The notes under the pieces: generated by a model
Database searches by the model: none
Told to the model about the DNA's origin: nothing
The model's input: only the letters and a program-made list of their open reading frames with translations
Program-made: the position numbers and the translations under genes
Part shown: piece after piece, positions 16,938-26,577 of the stretch
Position numbering within the stretch: position 1 is the first letter of the stretch
Layout: every line of letters starts with the position of its first letter
Origin: Actinomycetota bacterium
GTDB taxonomy: Bacteria; Actinomycetota; Actinomycetes; Streptosporangiales; Streptosporangiaceae
NCBI GenBank assembly: GCA_027314595.1
Contig: DAHVAN010000318.1
Location: forward strand, 24,241-88,240
Direction: 5' to 3'
DNA length: 64,000 bases

Positions 16938-17000
16938 ATTGGGCCAGATGCGCAGATGCCCCAATCTTATTGGGCCAGGTGCGCAGATGCCCCGGTTACC
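16938..17000. repeat. Two-copy intergenic repeat, 31-bp period (locus 1)
   Basis: Two adjacent units sharing GGGCCAGRTGCGCAGATGCC start 31 bp apart (GGGCCAG at 16941 and 16972). The first unit is an imperfect 28-bp palindrome (16938-16965) with ATTGGG/CCCAAT ends and a TGCGCA centre. A related pair with the same 31-bp spacing lies at 61823-61880. It sits between mtnA and the aquaporin gene, ending 26 bp before the latter's start. Confidence 0.8.
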
Positions 17001-17026
17001 AGTAGGACAGGGGAAAGGAAGGCGGA

Positions 17027-17902
17027 ATGACCAGACAGCCTGATGAGCCAGCCTTGCCGCCGCCGGAGCAAAGCCGACGCGAAGCCGCCCGCCACGCCGG
17101 CCTGGCTCTGCAGGCCTTCGGCCATCCGAACTCGGTGGCCAGGCAGTTCGATTTCTGGGATGACAGCTATGAAGCGCGGCGGCTGTTCTCTGAGCTGCTC
17201 GGGACCTTCTTCCTGGTCCTGGTGGCCGTCGGCGGCGGAATGGTCAACGCTCGCTTCGGCGGCCACGCGGTTCCCTTCGTCGCCCAGGTAGTGGCGCCAG
17301 GGCTGATGGTGGCCGCGATCATCCTGTTCATGGGGACGGTGTCCGGCGCGCACCTGAACCCCGCGGTGAGCGTGGCGTTCGCCGCGCGGGGCGACTTCCC
17401 CTGGAAGCGCGTCCCGGCGTATATCGCCGCCCAGTTCGTCGGCGCGGTCCTGGCCACGTTGCTGCTGTGGGCGCTGATCGGCAGGCAGGGCAGCGCGGGG
17501 CTGACGCTGCCCGGCCACGGCATCTCGGCGGGCGTCGCCCTGGTGTGGGAACTGGTCCTGACCGCCGGGCTTGTGAGCGTGATCCTCGGCACCGCGTCGG
17601 GCGCTCAGCAGATCGGGCCGCTGGCCGCCATCGGCGTGGGCAGCTACATCGCGCTGGCCGGGCTGTGGGGCGCACCGGTCAGCGGCGCGTCGATGAACCC
17701 GGCCAGGTCGCTCGGCCCGGCCCTGGTGCTTGACGACTGGACCGCCTGGTGGGCGTACCTGGCCGGCCCGGCGGCCGGCGGCCTCGTCGCGGTCGCCTTC
17801 GCCTACGTGCTGCGCGGCCGCGGCGGCGGCCGCAGCGGGATGGCCGCGGCCCAGGGCACGATCGGGGTGGAATGGCGGCCCGGCCCCCACCCGCGGGACT
17901 GA
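17027..17902 (+). CDS. Aquaporin / MIP family channel
   Basis: 291 residues with the six-helix MIP fold and both half-helix motifs: HLNPAVS (about 111) and SMNPARS (about 224). A good ribosome site (GGAAAGGAAGG) precedes ATG 17027. The N-terminal extension of about 45 residues before the first helix is longer than in the E. coli proteins and is polar; its function is unclear. The Arg after the second NPA is present, as required for the selectivity filter. It could pass water, glycerol or small solutes; sequence alone does not settle which. The gene is monocistronic and ends in a strong hairpin facing the convergent LigM-like gene. Confidence 0.92.
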   Translation: MTRQPDEPALPPPEQSRREAARHAGLALQAFGHPNSVARQFDFWDDSYEARRLFSELLGTFFLVLVAVGGGMVNARFGGHAVPFVAQVVAPGLMVAAIILFMGTVSGAHLNPAVSVAFAARGDFPWKRVPAYIAAQFVGAVLATLLLWALIGRQGSAGLTLPGHGISAGVALVWELVLTAGLVSVILGTASGAQQIGPLAAIGVGSYIALAGLWGAPVSGASMNPARSLGPALVLDDWTAWWAYLAGPAAGGLVAVAFAYVLRGRGGGRSGMAAAQGTIGVEWRPGPHPRD

Positions 17903-17914
17903 CAGGCAGAACGC

Positions 17915-17950
17915 GTCCGCCCCCGTGCACGCCAGGTGCCGGGGGCGGAC
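17915..17950. terminator. Bidirectional hairpin terminator
   Basis: Perfect 11-bp arms GTCCGCCCCCG (17915-17925) and CGGGGGCGGAC (17940-17950), with an inner GCAC/GTGC pairing. It lies exactly between the convergent stops of the aquaporin (17902) and LigM-like (17962) genes, so it can end transcription from both sides. Confidence 0.8.
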
Positions 17951-17961
17951 CACACGCGAAG

Positions 17962-19413
<1,452 letters not shown>

Positions 19414-19602
19414 CCAGCCAGGCAGTGCCTCCTAGCCGGTGGTCCACGACCATAATGGCCCTCGGCTGTGACGATGTCGCTGTTGAATGCACCGGAATTT
19501 CGGCGACGGTGTCGTTACTGGCCCCAGCGGTCAGACGGCAGAGGTGGCGCAGGTCACACGGTGTTGAGGCCCGCCGCGGCCCGGCGGGGAGCCAGGTATC
19601 CG

Positions 19603-19908
19603 TTACCGGGCCACAAAACCCCGCAGGTCACCTCCGGGGGCGTCCCACCGTTGCGTCACCCGCGTCACGCGGCCCGGGCCGGCACCGCTTGCGAGGACGT
19701 CGAGCAGCCGCTGGCATGCGCCTTCGCTACCCTCGGCCACGATCTCCACCCGGCCGTCGTCCAGGTTGGCCGCCGAGCCGGCCAGACCCAGGTCAACGGC
19801 CTTGAGCATGACCCAGTACCGGAAACCGACGCCCTGCACCCGCCCCTCGACCCAGGCGGTGAGGCGCGCGGCCGCAGCTGCGCCATCGCCAGCCGTCATG
19901 TCCCGCAT
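19603..19908 (-). CDS. acyP: Acylphosphatase
   Basis: 101 residues with the full acylphosphatase signature: GRVQGVGFRYWV (catalytic Arg in the phosphate cradle) and the catalytic Asn region SAANLDDGRVEIVAEG. It hydrolyses carboxyl-phosphate bonds such as acetyl phosphate or 1,3-bisphosphoglycerate. A second ATG at 19899 would shorten it by three residues. It stands alone, 240 bp from the LigM-like gene on the same strand. Confidence 0.93.
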   Translation of the reverse strand: MRDMTAGDGAAAAARLTAWVEGRVQGVGFRYWVMLKAVDLGLAGSAANLDDGRVEIVAEGSEGACQRLLDVLASGAGPGRVTRVTQRWDAPGGDLRGFVAR

Positions 19909-20275
19909 GCATTCCCCGCTGGCCGCCGGCGAACCCTCAGATGACGCTGATGCTGGGTGATATTACATATTCCGCTGATGCGGGCGTGACACATGGATAG
20001 AAGCAAATCAAATCCGTTATCCCGAACGATCGGTGGCGTCTGCCCGGCTCAAAGCCGGAACGCCGGGCCCGCGGCGGCCACCGGCGGCCAAGACGGGATG
20101 TGCCCGGAGGATCCTGTCAGCGCCATTTATCAGACGACTGCATAACAGCGCGTTGCCTGATATAACCGTCAGGCATCGCTCGATGGCGTTACTGTGAAGG
20201 TCCGACACAATGTGGTCCGGATGACTGCTTCGGCGCATCCGGATACACGCGCGGCGAATTCGGAGGAGTGGCTAT
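19909..20275. other. Intergenic region between acyP and the conservon
   Basis: 367 bp with no credible gene. It is less GC-rich than its flanks, especially 19950-20025 and 20125-20175, as expected for two divergent promoters. It contains the inverted repeat at 20154-20175 and a 19-bp string at 20019 resembling one upstream of mtnA. Confidence 0.6.
20154..20175. promoter_or_regulatory. Inverted repeat upstream of the conservon
   Basis: TGCCTGA (20154-20160) and TCAGGCA (20169-20175) are perfect 7-bp arms around an AT-rich 8-bp centre, 100 bp upstream of cvnA. The layout fits a dimeric regulator site overlapping the promoter. Confidence 0.45.
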
Positions 20276-21901
20276 ATGGGCGCACCCAGCTCCCCGGGCC
20301 GGGCAGCCCCGCGCGCGGCAGGTCATTCGATGGGCTTCCACCTCGCCGCCGGGCTGATCGTGCCGGTCACCTGCGTGCTGGCGCTGTGGGGAGCGGTCGC
20401 CTGGCTGGTCCTCGACGGCAGGCTTGACAGGCTCCGCTGGCTGAGCACCACGTCGCCGGGTCATCAGATGCTCGTCGGTGCGGCGGTCATAGTCGGCGCG
20501 GGACTCGTCGTGGTCATCACGGTCGTCGCACGGTTCGCGTCGTTCGCGCACCGGCTGGCGGAAGAGATCTCGGGCCTGACCGCGACGGCCGGCGCCCTCG
20601 CCGGCCAGCACTTGCCGCGGATCGTCACGGCGCTGCGCAGCGGCGAGCCGGTCCCGGACGACGCCGCCGCACGGCAATGGCCGGACATGAAGATCGCCGA
20701 GATCGCCGCCGCCGCCAGCGCGATCGCCAGCCTGTACCGGACGGCTGCCGACGCGACGGTCGCCGAGGCGGGCCTGCGCGACGGCTTCAGGCATATCCTC
20801 GTCAGCCTCGGACGGCGGAACCAGTCGCTGCTGCACCGGCAGTTGCGCATCATCGACGGCCTGGAGCAGCAGGCGAGCAGCCCGGCCGCGCTCGCGGACC
20901 TGTTCACCCTTGACCACCTCACCACCCGGATGCGCCGTCACGCGGAAAGCCTGACCATCTTGTCGGGCGCGTCGGCGGGGCGTGCCTGGAGCGGCCCGGT
21001 GCCGGTCAACGACGTCATGCGCGCGGCGACGGCGGAGGTCGAGGACTACACGCGGGTGACCGTCATCACCGACTCCGAAGAAGCGGTCACCGCTGCCGCG
21101 GTCACGGACATGATCCACCTGCTGGCAGAGCTCATCGAGAACGCGACGCTGTTCTCGCCGTCGACAACCCGGGTCGAGGTGCGCGGCGAGCGGGTAGCCA
21201 ACGGCTTCGCCGTTGAGATCGAGGACCGCGGCCTTGGCATCCCGTCCGATCAGCTGACCCAGATCAACGCCCAGCTCGCGCACCCGCCGGACTTCGACCT
21301 GGCCGACGCCGACCGGCTCGGCCTGTTCGTGGCGGGCAGGCTAGCCTCCCGCCACGGCGTTCACGTCGCGCTGACCCCGTCCGCGTACCGCGGCACGAAG
21401 GCGGTCGTGGTGCTGCCCGACAGCATCGTCGTGGCGCCGCTTGAGCCGGGCGGGCGGGGCCGCGCCGAACCTGTGACGGGCCGGACCGCCCGGCTCAACC
21501 TGCACGCGCCCGAGTTGCTCAGGCTGGCGGGCGCCGCATTCCCCGGACTGCCCTTCGCGGACGGTGCGCACGGCGGCGCCGGGCCGGACACCGCTTCGGC
21601 CGGCGGCGCCCCCGGCGGCGAGGCTGACGGTGCCCGCGTGGGGGTGCTGGCGTCGACCACCATCCACGGCCTTCCCCGCCGCATCCGGCCGAATGCGGCG
21701 CCAGAGGCCACGTCAGGGACCGGGGATGGGAGCGGGCAGCCGGCGGGCGGCCCCGACGGGCTCGCGCGTCATCATGAGCCCCCGGAAGGGCCCGCGCCTG
21801 AGCACGCGCGCTCGCTCGCCGCCTCTCTGCAGAACAGCTGGCAGCGGAGCAGGCAAAACGACCAGACACCCGAAAGCGCACCGGATAGTGAGGAGCCCTG
21901 A
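20276..21901 (+). CDS. cvnA: Conservon sensor histidine-kinase-like protein CvnA
   Basis: 541 residues; GGAGGAG precedes ATG 20276. Two membrane helices (about 20-43 and 63-86) enclose only a short outer loop, so the large extracellular nitrate-sensor domain seen in many CvnA proteins is absent. A dimerisation-type helix pair follows (LFTLDHLTTRMRRHAESL, about 213), then the ATPase: N-box LAELIENATLFSPS (about 285), EIEDRGLGIP and GLFVAGRLASRHGV. The C-terminal 130 residues are Gly/Pro/Ala-rich and disordered. In conservons this protein forms a membrane complex with the roadblock, DUF742 and GTPase proteins encoded next. Its stop overlaps the next start by one base. Confidence 0.9.
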   Translation: MGAPSSPGRAAPRAAGHSMGFHLAAGLIVPVTCVLALWGAVAWLVLDGRLDRLRWLSTTSPGHQMLVGAAVIVGAGLVVVITVVARFASFAHRLAEEISGLTATAGALAGQHLPRIVTALRSGEPVPDDAAARQWPDMKIAEIAAAASAIASLYRTAADATVAEAGLRDGFRHILVSLGRRNQSLLHRQLRIIDGLEQQASSPAALADLFTLDHLTTRMRRHAESLTILSGASAGRAWSGPVPVNDVMRAATAEVEDYTRVTVITDSEEAVTAAAVTDMIHLLAELIENATLFSPSTTRVEVRGERVANGFAVEIEDRGLGIPSDQLTQINAQLAHPPDFDLADADRLGLFVAGRLASRHGVHVALTPSAYRGTKAVVVLPDSIVVAPLEPGGRGRAEPVTGRTARLNLHAPELLRLAGAAFPGLPFADGAHGGAGPDTASAGGAPGGEADGARVGVLASTTIHGLPRRIRPNAAPEATSGTGDGSGQPAGGPDGLARHHEPPEGPAPEHARSLAASLQNSWQRSRQNDQTPESAPDSEEP

Positions 21902-22323
21902 TGGCCGAGGGCGGGAGCCCAGCAAAAGATCTGGCCTGGCTGCTTGATGACCTGGCCGGCCGGCTGAAGGATTTCCGCCGGGCCGTGATCTTGTCCCGGG
22001 ATGGCCTGCTCATCGCCTCCTCAAGCGACCTGTCCCGGGAGAACGCCGAGCACCTGTCGGCGGTGGCATCCGCCGTGCAGAGCCTGGCGGCAGGCACCGG
22101 AGACCGCTTCGCGGCCGGCGGAGTGCGGCAGACGGTCATCGAACTCGAGCAGGGCATCTTCTTCGTCATCGCCGCGGGCGAGGGCAGCTGCCTGGCGGCG
22201 CTGTGCCCCGCGGACGCCGAGGCGGGCACCGTCGCCTACGAGATGGCGATGCTGGTCAAGCGCGCCCGGCCGCACCTGTCGGCCCTGCCGAGGTTCCCCG
22301 CGACCGAGCTGCCGGTGGAGTGA
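21901..22323 (+). CDS. cvnB: Roadblock/LC7 domain protein CvnB
   Basis: 140 residues of the Roadblock/LC7 fold (DLAWLLDDLAGRL, AVILSRDGLLIASSSDLSRE, HLSAVASAVQSLAAGTGDRF). In conservons this small protein binds the kinase-like CvnA and probably the GTPase CvnD, like MglB with MglA. TGATG overlap with cvnA; cvnC starts 4 bp after its stop. Confidence 0.95.
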   Translation: MAEGGSPAKDLAWLLDDLAGRLKDFRRAVILSRDGLLIASSSDLSRENAEHLSAVASAVQSLAAGTGDRFAAGGVRQTVIELEQGIFFVIAAGEGSCLAALCPADAEAGTVAYEMAMLVKRARPHLSALPRFPATELPVE

Positions 22324-22327
22324 CCCG

Positions 22328-22708
22328 GTGCCCGCAGCCGACAAGTGGAGACGCCGGGACGCCGGACCAGTGGTGCGGCCCTACGCCGTGACCGGCGGCC
22401 GGACCGAGCCCGTCGACGGCGAGGCGCTCGACCTGATCGCCGTCGTCGTCGCCACCGGCCGGATCGAGAAGGGCGGCGAGCCCGCGACACTGACACCCGA
22501 GCACCGCAGGATCCTGCGGCTGTGCAAGCGGCAGGTCACCGTGGCCGACGTCGCTTCCGAGACCGCGCTGCCTGTCGGCGTGGTACGCGTGCTGCTCGCC
22601 GACCTCATGGCACAGGGGGCCATCACCGTGGTGCGACAACGACCCGCCGGACAACGTGCCGGCAACGACGTGCTCCAGGAGATACTGAATGGGCTCCGCG
22701 CGCTCTGA
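22328..22708 (+). CDS. cvnC: DUF742 protein CvnC
   Basis: The GTG at 22328 is chosen because it lies just after cvnB and starts at the DUF742 boundary; the frame is open further upstream only as antisense noise. 126 residues: VVRPYAVTGGRTEP, TPEHRRILRLCKR, and a winged-helix-like second half (VADVASETALPVGVVRVLL). Its role in the conservon complex is unproven. The last 20 bp overlap cvnD. Confidence 0.92.
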   Translation: MPAADKWRRRDAGPVVRPYAVTGGRTEPVDGEALDLIAVVVATGRIEKGGEPATLTPEHRRILRLCKRQVTVADVASETALPVGVVRVLLADLMAQGAITVVRQRPAGQRAGNDVLQEILNGLRAL

Positions 22709-23333
22709 TGACCGCCCGGTGCTCGCCGCGCACAAGATACTCATCGCGGGCGGGTTCGGGTCGGGGAAAACAACGCTCGTCGGCGCGATCAGCGAGGTCC
22801 GGCCGCTGCGCACCGAGGAGATGCTCACCACGGCCAGCGTCGGCCTTGACGACGTGTCCGGTGTCGATGGCAAGACCACGACGACCGTCGCGCTCGACTT
22901 CGGCCGCATCACCTTCGGCGCCCGGGTCGTGCTGTACCTTTTCGGCCTGCCCGGCCAGGAGCGCTTCTCGTTCATGTGGGACGAGCTGTCCTACGGTGCG
23001 CTCGGCGCGGTGATACTGGCCGATGTCCGCAGGCTCAGCGACTGCTTCCCTTCTGTCGACTATTTCGAAAGGCGCCGGCTGCCGTTCGTCGTCGCCATCA
23101 ACTGCTTCGACAGCGCCCCCCGCTACGATCCTGAGGAAGTCCGGGTGGCGCTTGACCTTGCCCCTGGCGTCCCGCTGGTACTGTGCGACGCCCGTCAGGT
23201 CGCCTCGGTAAAGCAGGTCCTGATCACGCTGGTGGAGGCCATCGCCGCAGGGCACGCCGGCGACGGATCCCGGACCGCCACGACCGCCACGACCGCCACG
23301 ACCGGGCGGACCATCGTGGCGCCAAGGACGTAG
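22689..23333 (+). CDS. cvnD: Conservon small GTPase CvnD
   Basis: 214 residues. P-loop GGFGSGKTTLVGAI (about 22), Thr-rich switch I (KTTTTVALDFGRI), G3 region LFGLPGQERFSFMWDE and base-recognition region AINCFDSAP where an NKxD-type motif is replaced by NCFD, as in other CvnD/MglA-like GTPases. It is the output switch of the conservon. The tail carries an ATT-type repeat from three GCCACGACC units in the DNA (about 23275-23305). It overlaps cvnC by 20 bp and is followed after 3 bp by the STAND/TPR gene. Confidence 0.93.
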   Translation: MGSARSDDRPVLAAHKILIAGGFGSGKTTLVGAISEVRPLRTEEMLTTASVGLDDVSGVDGKTTTTVALDFGRITFGARVVLYLFGLPGQERFSFMWDELSYGALGAVILADVRRLSDCFPSVDYFERRRLPFVVAINCFDSAPRYDPEEVRVALDLAPGVPLVLCDARQVASVKQVLITLVEAIAAGHAGDGSRTATTATTATTGRTIVAPRT

Positions 23334-23336
23334 GCG

Positions 23337-25544
23337 GTGGCGGCCATGGAAAGCCCGGCGCCAGCCGGCATGCGAGCACATCCGGCAGGGAACGCTGGGT
23401 CGCGGCCCGTCTGGACCGGCTCGGCGCCGCCGCCCGCCGACGGATTCGTCGCCAGGCCGGAGACCGGACATTCCCTCCAGGCGGCGCTGGTCCCTGGCAC
23501 GACGGTCGCGCTCGCCTGCGACCGCGCGACAGCGGGCCCGCGGAGCTGGGGCGACTCGACAGGCAAGACGCAGCTCGCCGTGGCGTTCGCGCACTCCTTG
23601 TGGCAGGCGGCCGCTGTCGACCTGGTGATCTGGATATCCGCCACCAGCCGCGCGCAGGTGCTTTCCGGGTATGCCGAGGCGGCAGCCGCGCTCGGCGTCC
23701 AGCTGTCCGGCGAAGCCGAGTCGGTCGCCGCGCGCTTCCTGAGCTGGCTGCGCGAGTTCCCTCGCCCGTGGCTCGTCGTGGTCGATGACCTGACCGACGC
23801 CGCGTTCATGACGCGGCTGTGGCCCCAGGGACAGTCGGGCCGGGTGCTGATCACCACGCCGGACTCCGCGACGCTGACCGGGGTCCACGCGCGGGTGATC
23901 CCGGTCGGGGTCTTCAGCCGCCGTGAGGCGCTGACGTACATGGTGGGCCGCCTCACCGCCGACCTCGATCAGCGCCAGGGAGCCATCGACCTTGTCGGCG
24001 ACCTCGGCAACGAACCGCTGGCGCTGGCGCTCGCGAGCGCGGTGATCGCGAGCTCCGAGCTCACCTGCCATGACTACCGCGAGCACTTCCTGCGCAGGCG
24101 GGAGCAGCTGCTCGGGGCCGTCGCGCCCGCGGCCGCCGGGCCGGCCGCGGGCGCGATCGCGTGGGCTCTTTCCGTGGACCACGCCGAGCTGCTGTCGCCA
24201 GGTGCCGCCCATCCGCTGCTCGTGCTCGCGGCGCTGCTTGACGGCAACGGCATCCCGGCCACGGTCTTCGCGACCTCGGCCGTGCGCGCGTACTGCCCTC
24301 CGGACGGCACGTACTCCGTGCCGGGCGGCGCGGTGCAGGACGGTCTGGCGGCGCTGGAGCACGCGGGACTGATGACCGCCGATCCATCCTCGACGCCGCC
24401 GCTGATGCGGATGAGCGCACTGGTGCAGGCGGCGGTCAGGTCGGCCATGCCGGAGGCGATGCTCAAGGGGGCGGCCACGGCGGCGGCGGACGCCCTGCAC
24501 GAGGCCTGGCCCGCCGAGGACCCGCCGGAGTGGCTGGCGCGCGCCCTTCGCTCGTGCGCCGACAGCCTGCGGCAGTGGTCGGCCGGCCTGCTGTGGGAGG
24601 GAGGCGTCCACGCGCTCTTGATGCGTGCCGGGTCCAGCCTCGACATGGCTCACCTGACCGGGCCCGCGGTCACCTACTGGGAAGAACTCGCCGCCACGAG
24701 CACCCGGGTGCTTGGCGAGGACCACCCGGCGACTACCGGCATCACCGAGCACCTGGCGCGCGCGTACCTGGCCGCCGGACGGGCGGCCGAGTCCATCGCG
24801 CTGCTCGAGCGCGTCAGGGGCGACCGTGCACGCCGGACGGGGCCGGACCACCCCGGCTCCGCCCAGGCCGGCCGCGACCTGGGCATGGCCCTGGTGACCG
24901 CGAACCGGTTCGGCGAGGCGATGGGCGTCCTGGCCGAGGTCGCCAGCGGCTGGGAGCGCTCGGCGGGAGCCGAGAGCATCGAGGCGATCAGCGCGCGCGA
25001 AGACCTGGCCGCCGCCACCCGGGCCGCCGGCAAGTTTTCCGAGGCCGTCACGATGTACCGCGGCGCGCTGAAGGACCGGGAGCGGATCCAGGGCGCCAGG
25101 CACCCGGACACCACGGCCACGTGCCAGAAGCTCGCCGAGACCTACCTGGCGGCGGGCCAGGCCAAGGAGGCGATTTCGCACTACGAGCGGGTGGTGTCGG
25201 ACCGCGAGCGCACCCTGGGCGCGGACCACCTGCACACGATCGCGGCTCGCGGCGCCCTGGGCTCGGCCTGTCATTCGGCCGGGCGGATGGCCCCGGCGGT
25301 CCGGCTCTACGAGCAGACCCGCACCGCATACATCCGGGCTCTGGGCGCCGACCACCCCGACACCCTCGGCGCCAGCGTGAACCTGGCGCACGCCTACTAC
25401 GGCGTCGGCCGCCTTACCGACGCCGCGACGCTGCTGCGGGAGACCGTGCAACGCTGCGAGCTGAGCCTGCCGGCCTCCGATCCGCTCACCGTGACCGCGC
25501 GGACCAGCCTGGCGAACATCAGCGGGGACAGCGGTCAGCGGTAG
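23337..25544 (+). CDS. NB-ARC-like / tetratricopeptide repeat protein linked to the conservon
   Basis: 735 residues from GTG 23337 (ATG 23346 is an alternative). Residues 40-330 resemble a STAND/NB-ARC nucleotide-binding region: a P-loop-like SWGDSTGKTQLAVAFAHSLW that lacks the first Gly of the normal pattern, a Walker B-like PWLVVVDDLTDA, and a winged-helix part. From about 430 to the end are tetratricopeptide repeats of the Kinesin-light-chain/TPR_10/12 type (repeated DHPATTG, DHPGSAQ, HPDTTATC, DHPDTLG). It lies 3 bp after cvnD, so it probably belongs to the conservon operon and may be an effector or scaffold for the GTPase. That link is inferred from position. Confidence 0.85.
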   Translation: MAAMESPAPAGMRAHPAGNAGSRPVWTGSAPPPADGFVARPETGHSLQAALVPGTTVALACDRATAGPRSWGDSTGKTQLAVAFAHSLWQAAAVDLVIWISATSRAQVLSGYAEAAAALGVQLSGEAESVAARFLSWLREFPRPWLVVVDDLTDAAFMTRLWPQGQSGRVLITTPDSATLTGVHARVIPVGVFSRREALTYMVGRLTADLDQRQGAIDLVGDLGNEPLALALASAVIASSELTCHDYREHFLRRREQLLGAVAPAAAGPAAGAIAWALSVDHAELLSPGAAHPLLVLAALLDGNGIPATVFATSAVRAYCPPDGTYSVPGGAVQDGLAALEHAGLMTADPSSTPPLMRMSALVQAAVRSAMPEAMLKGAATAAADALHEAWPAEDPPEWLARALRSCADSLRQWSAGLLWEGGVHALLMRAGSSLDMAHLTGPAVTYWEELAATSTRVLGEDHPATTGITEHLARAYLAAGRAAESIALLERVRGDRARRTGPDHPGSAQAGRDLGMALVTANRFGEAMGVLAEVASGWERSAGAESIEAISAREDLAAATRAAGKFSEAVTMYRGALKDRERIQGARHPDTTATCQKLAETYLAAGQAKEAISHYERVVSDRERTLGADHLHTIAARGALGSACHSAGRMAPAVRLYEQTRTAYIRALGADHPDTLGASVNLAHAYYGVGRLTDAATLLRETVQRCELSLPASDPLTVTARTSLANISGDSGQR

Positions 25545-25548
25545 CCGG

Positions 25549-26574
25549 ATGGAACGCACATCGCCCGCCGGGGATGCGGCGGAAGGCACGGGCACGCCGG
25601 CGGTCCGGCGGTGGGGTTCGATCGACCCGCTGCTGCCGGCGCCCGGGTTCACGCACGGGGTCACGCCCGGGTCCGCGGCCGCCCACTGCGGCGCCAGGCT
25701 TGTCGTCGCCGGGCCCGGCGGGCAGGTCCGCGCCGCCGGACGGTGCGAGCACTGGACCGGCGCTCCCGGCTCCCTCGACGTGTCCTGGGGTGCCGCCCGC
25801 AGGTTCCAGCTCACCGCCCTGGTCGCTGACCAGCAGGTAGCCGACGGCCTCGACCGGCTGCTTTCGCTCTGGCGGGATCACCTGGCGGACGTTCCGGCGA
25901 CCGCCGGCGAGGACACCGCCGCCGTCGTGAACTGGCCAAGCCGCGACGCCGACGGCGTCGCGGCCCTGCTGCGCCATGGGCTCGCGCCGCTGGAGGTGCT
26001 GGCCGCGCGGACCACGCCCCGCGCCGCGCCCGCCGAGGTCCCCGCGGCCATCCCGGACGGGCTGCCGCCCTGCCCTGGCGGTTCGCGAATCCGGCAGGCG
26101 GGGCCGGCCGACATCGAGACGGTCGCCCGCCTCGGGGTCGAGATCATCCGGTGGGATTCGCGCTTCGGCACCGTGAACGAGCGGACCGACACGCTCGCCG
26201 CGATGCGGACCGAGGTCGCCGGCCTGCTCAGCGAGCCCGATCCGTGGACCTGGATCGCCGGGCGCGACGACACCGGGGCCGTCGGGATGCTGTCCGCACA
26301 GCGGCCGCCGGCCGCCGGCTGGATCACGCCGATGACGGGCCGGGTGCCAGCCGCCTATCTCATGCTGATGTTCGTGGCGCCTGACGAGCGCGGCACCGGA
26401 GTCGGCGCCGCGCTCGTCAGGCACTTCCACCGCGAGATCGCCCGGGCCGGCGTGGCGGTGACGCTGCTGCATCATGAACTGCTCAACCCGCTGTCCGCGC
26501 CGTTCTGGAACCGGCACGGGTACCGGCCGCTGTGGACCGCGTGGCAGGCCACGCCCGCCAGCGCGGTCCGGTGA
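25549..26574 (+). CDS. GNAT family N-acetyltransferase with N-terminal extension
   Basis: 341 residues. The C-terminal half (about 185-335) is a GNAT domain with the acetyl-CoA loop VAPDERGTGVGAALVRHF (about 283) and LNPLSAPFWNRHGYRPLW. The N-terminal half is weakly conserved and may be a degenerate second GNAT fold. The gene starts 4 bp after the STAND/TPR stop, so it is the last member of the conservon transcript; the acceptor substrate is unknown. It converges on the APC permease gene with only 3 bp between the stops. Confidence 0.85.
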   Translation: MERTSPAGDAAEGTGTPAVRRWGSIDPLLPAPGFTHGVTPGSAAAHCGARLVVAGPGGQVRAAGRCEHWTGAPGSLDVSWGAARRFQLTALVADQQVADGLDRLLSLWRDHLADVPATAGEDTAAVVNWPSRDADGVAALLRHGLAPLEVLAARTTPRAAPAEVPAAIPDGLPPCPGGSRIRQAGPADIETVARLGVEIIRWDSRFGTVNERTDTLAAMRTEVAGLLSEPDPWTWIAGRDDTGAVGMLSAQRPPAAGWITPMTGRVPAAYLMLMFVAPDERGTGVGAALVRHFHREIARAGVAVTLLHHELLNPLSAPFWNRHGYRPLWTAWQATPASAVR

Positions 26575-26577
26575 CCG

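Noticed and set aside
16938-17000. CRISPR array at the 31-bp-period repeat
   Set aside because: Only two units, no separate spacers between repeats, and no cas genes in the window.
22623-25814. A 1063-codon minus-strand open frame antisense to cvnD and the STAND/TPR gene
   Set aside because: It has no recognisable domain and the antisense composition typical of GC-rich genes, while the plus strand carries clear families throughout.
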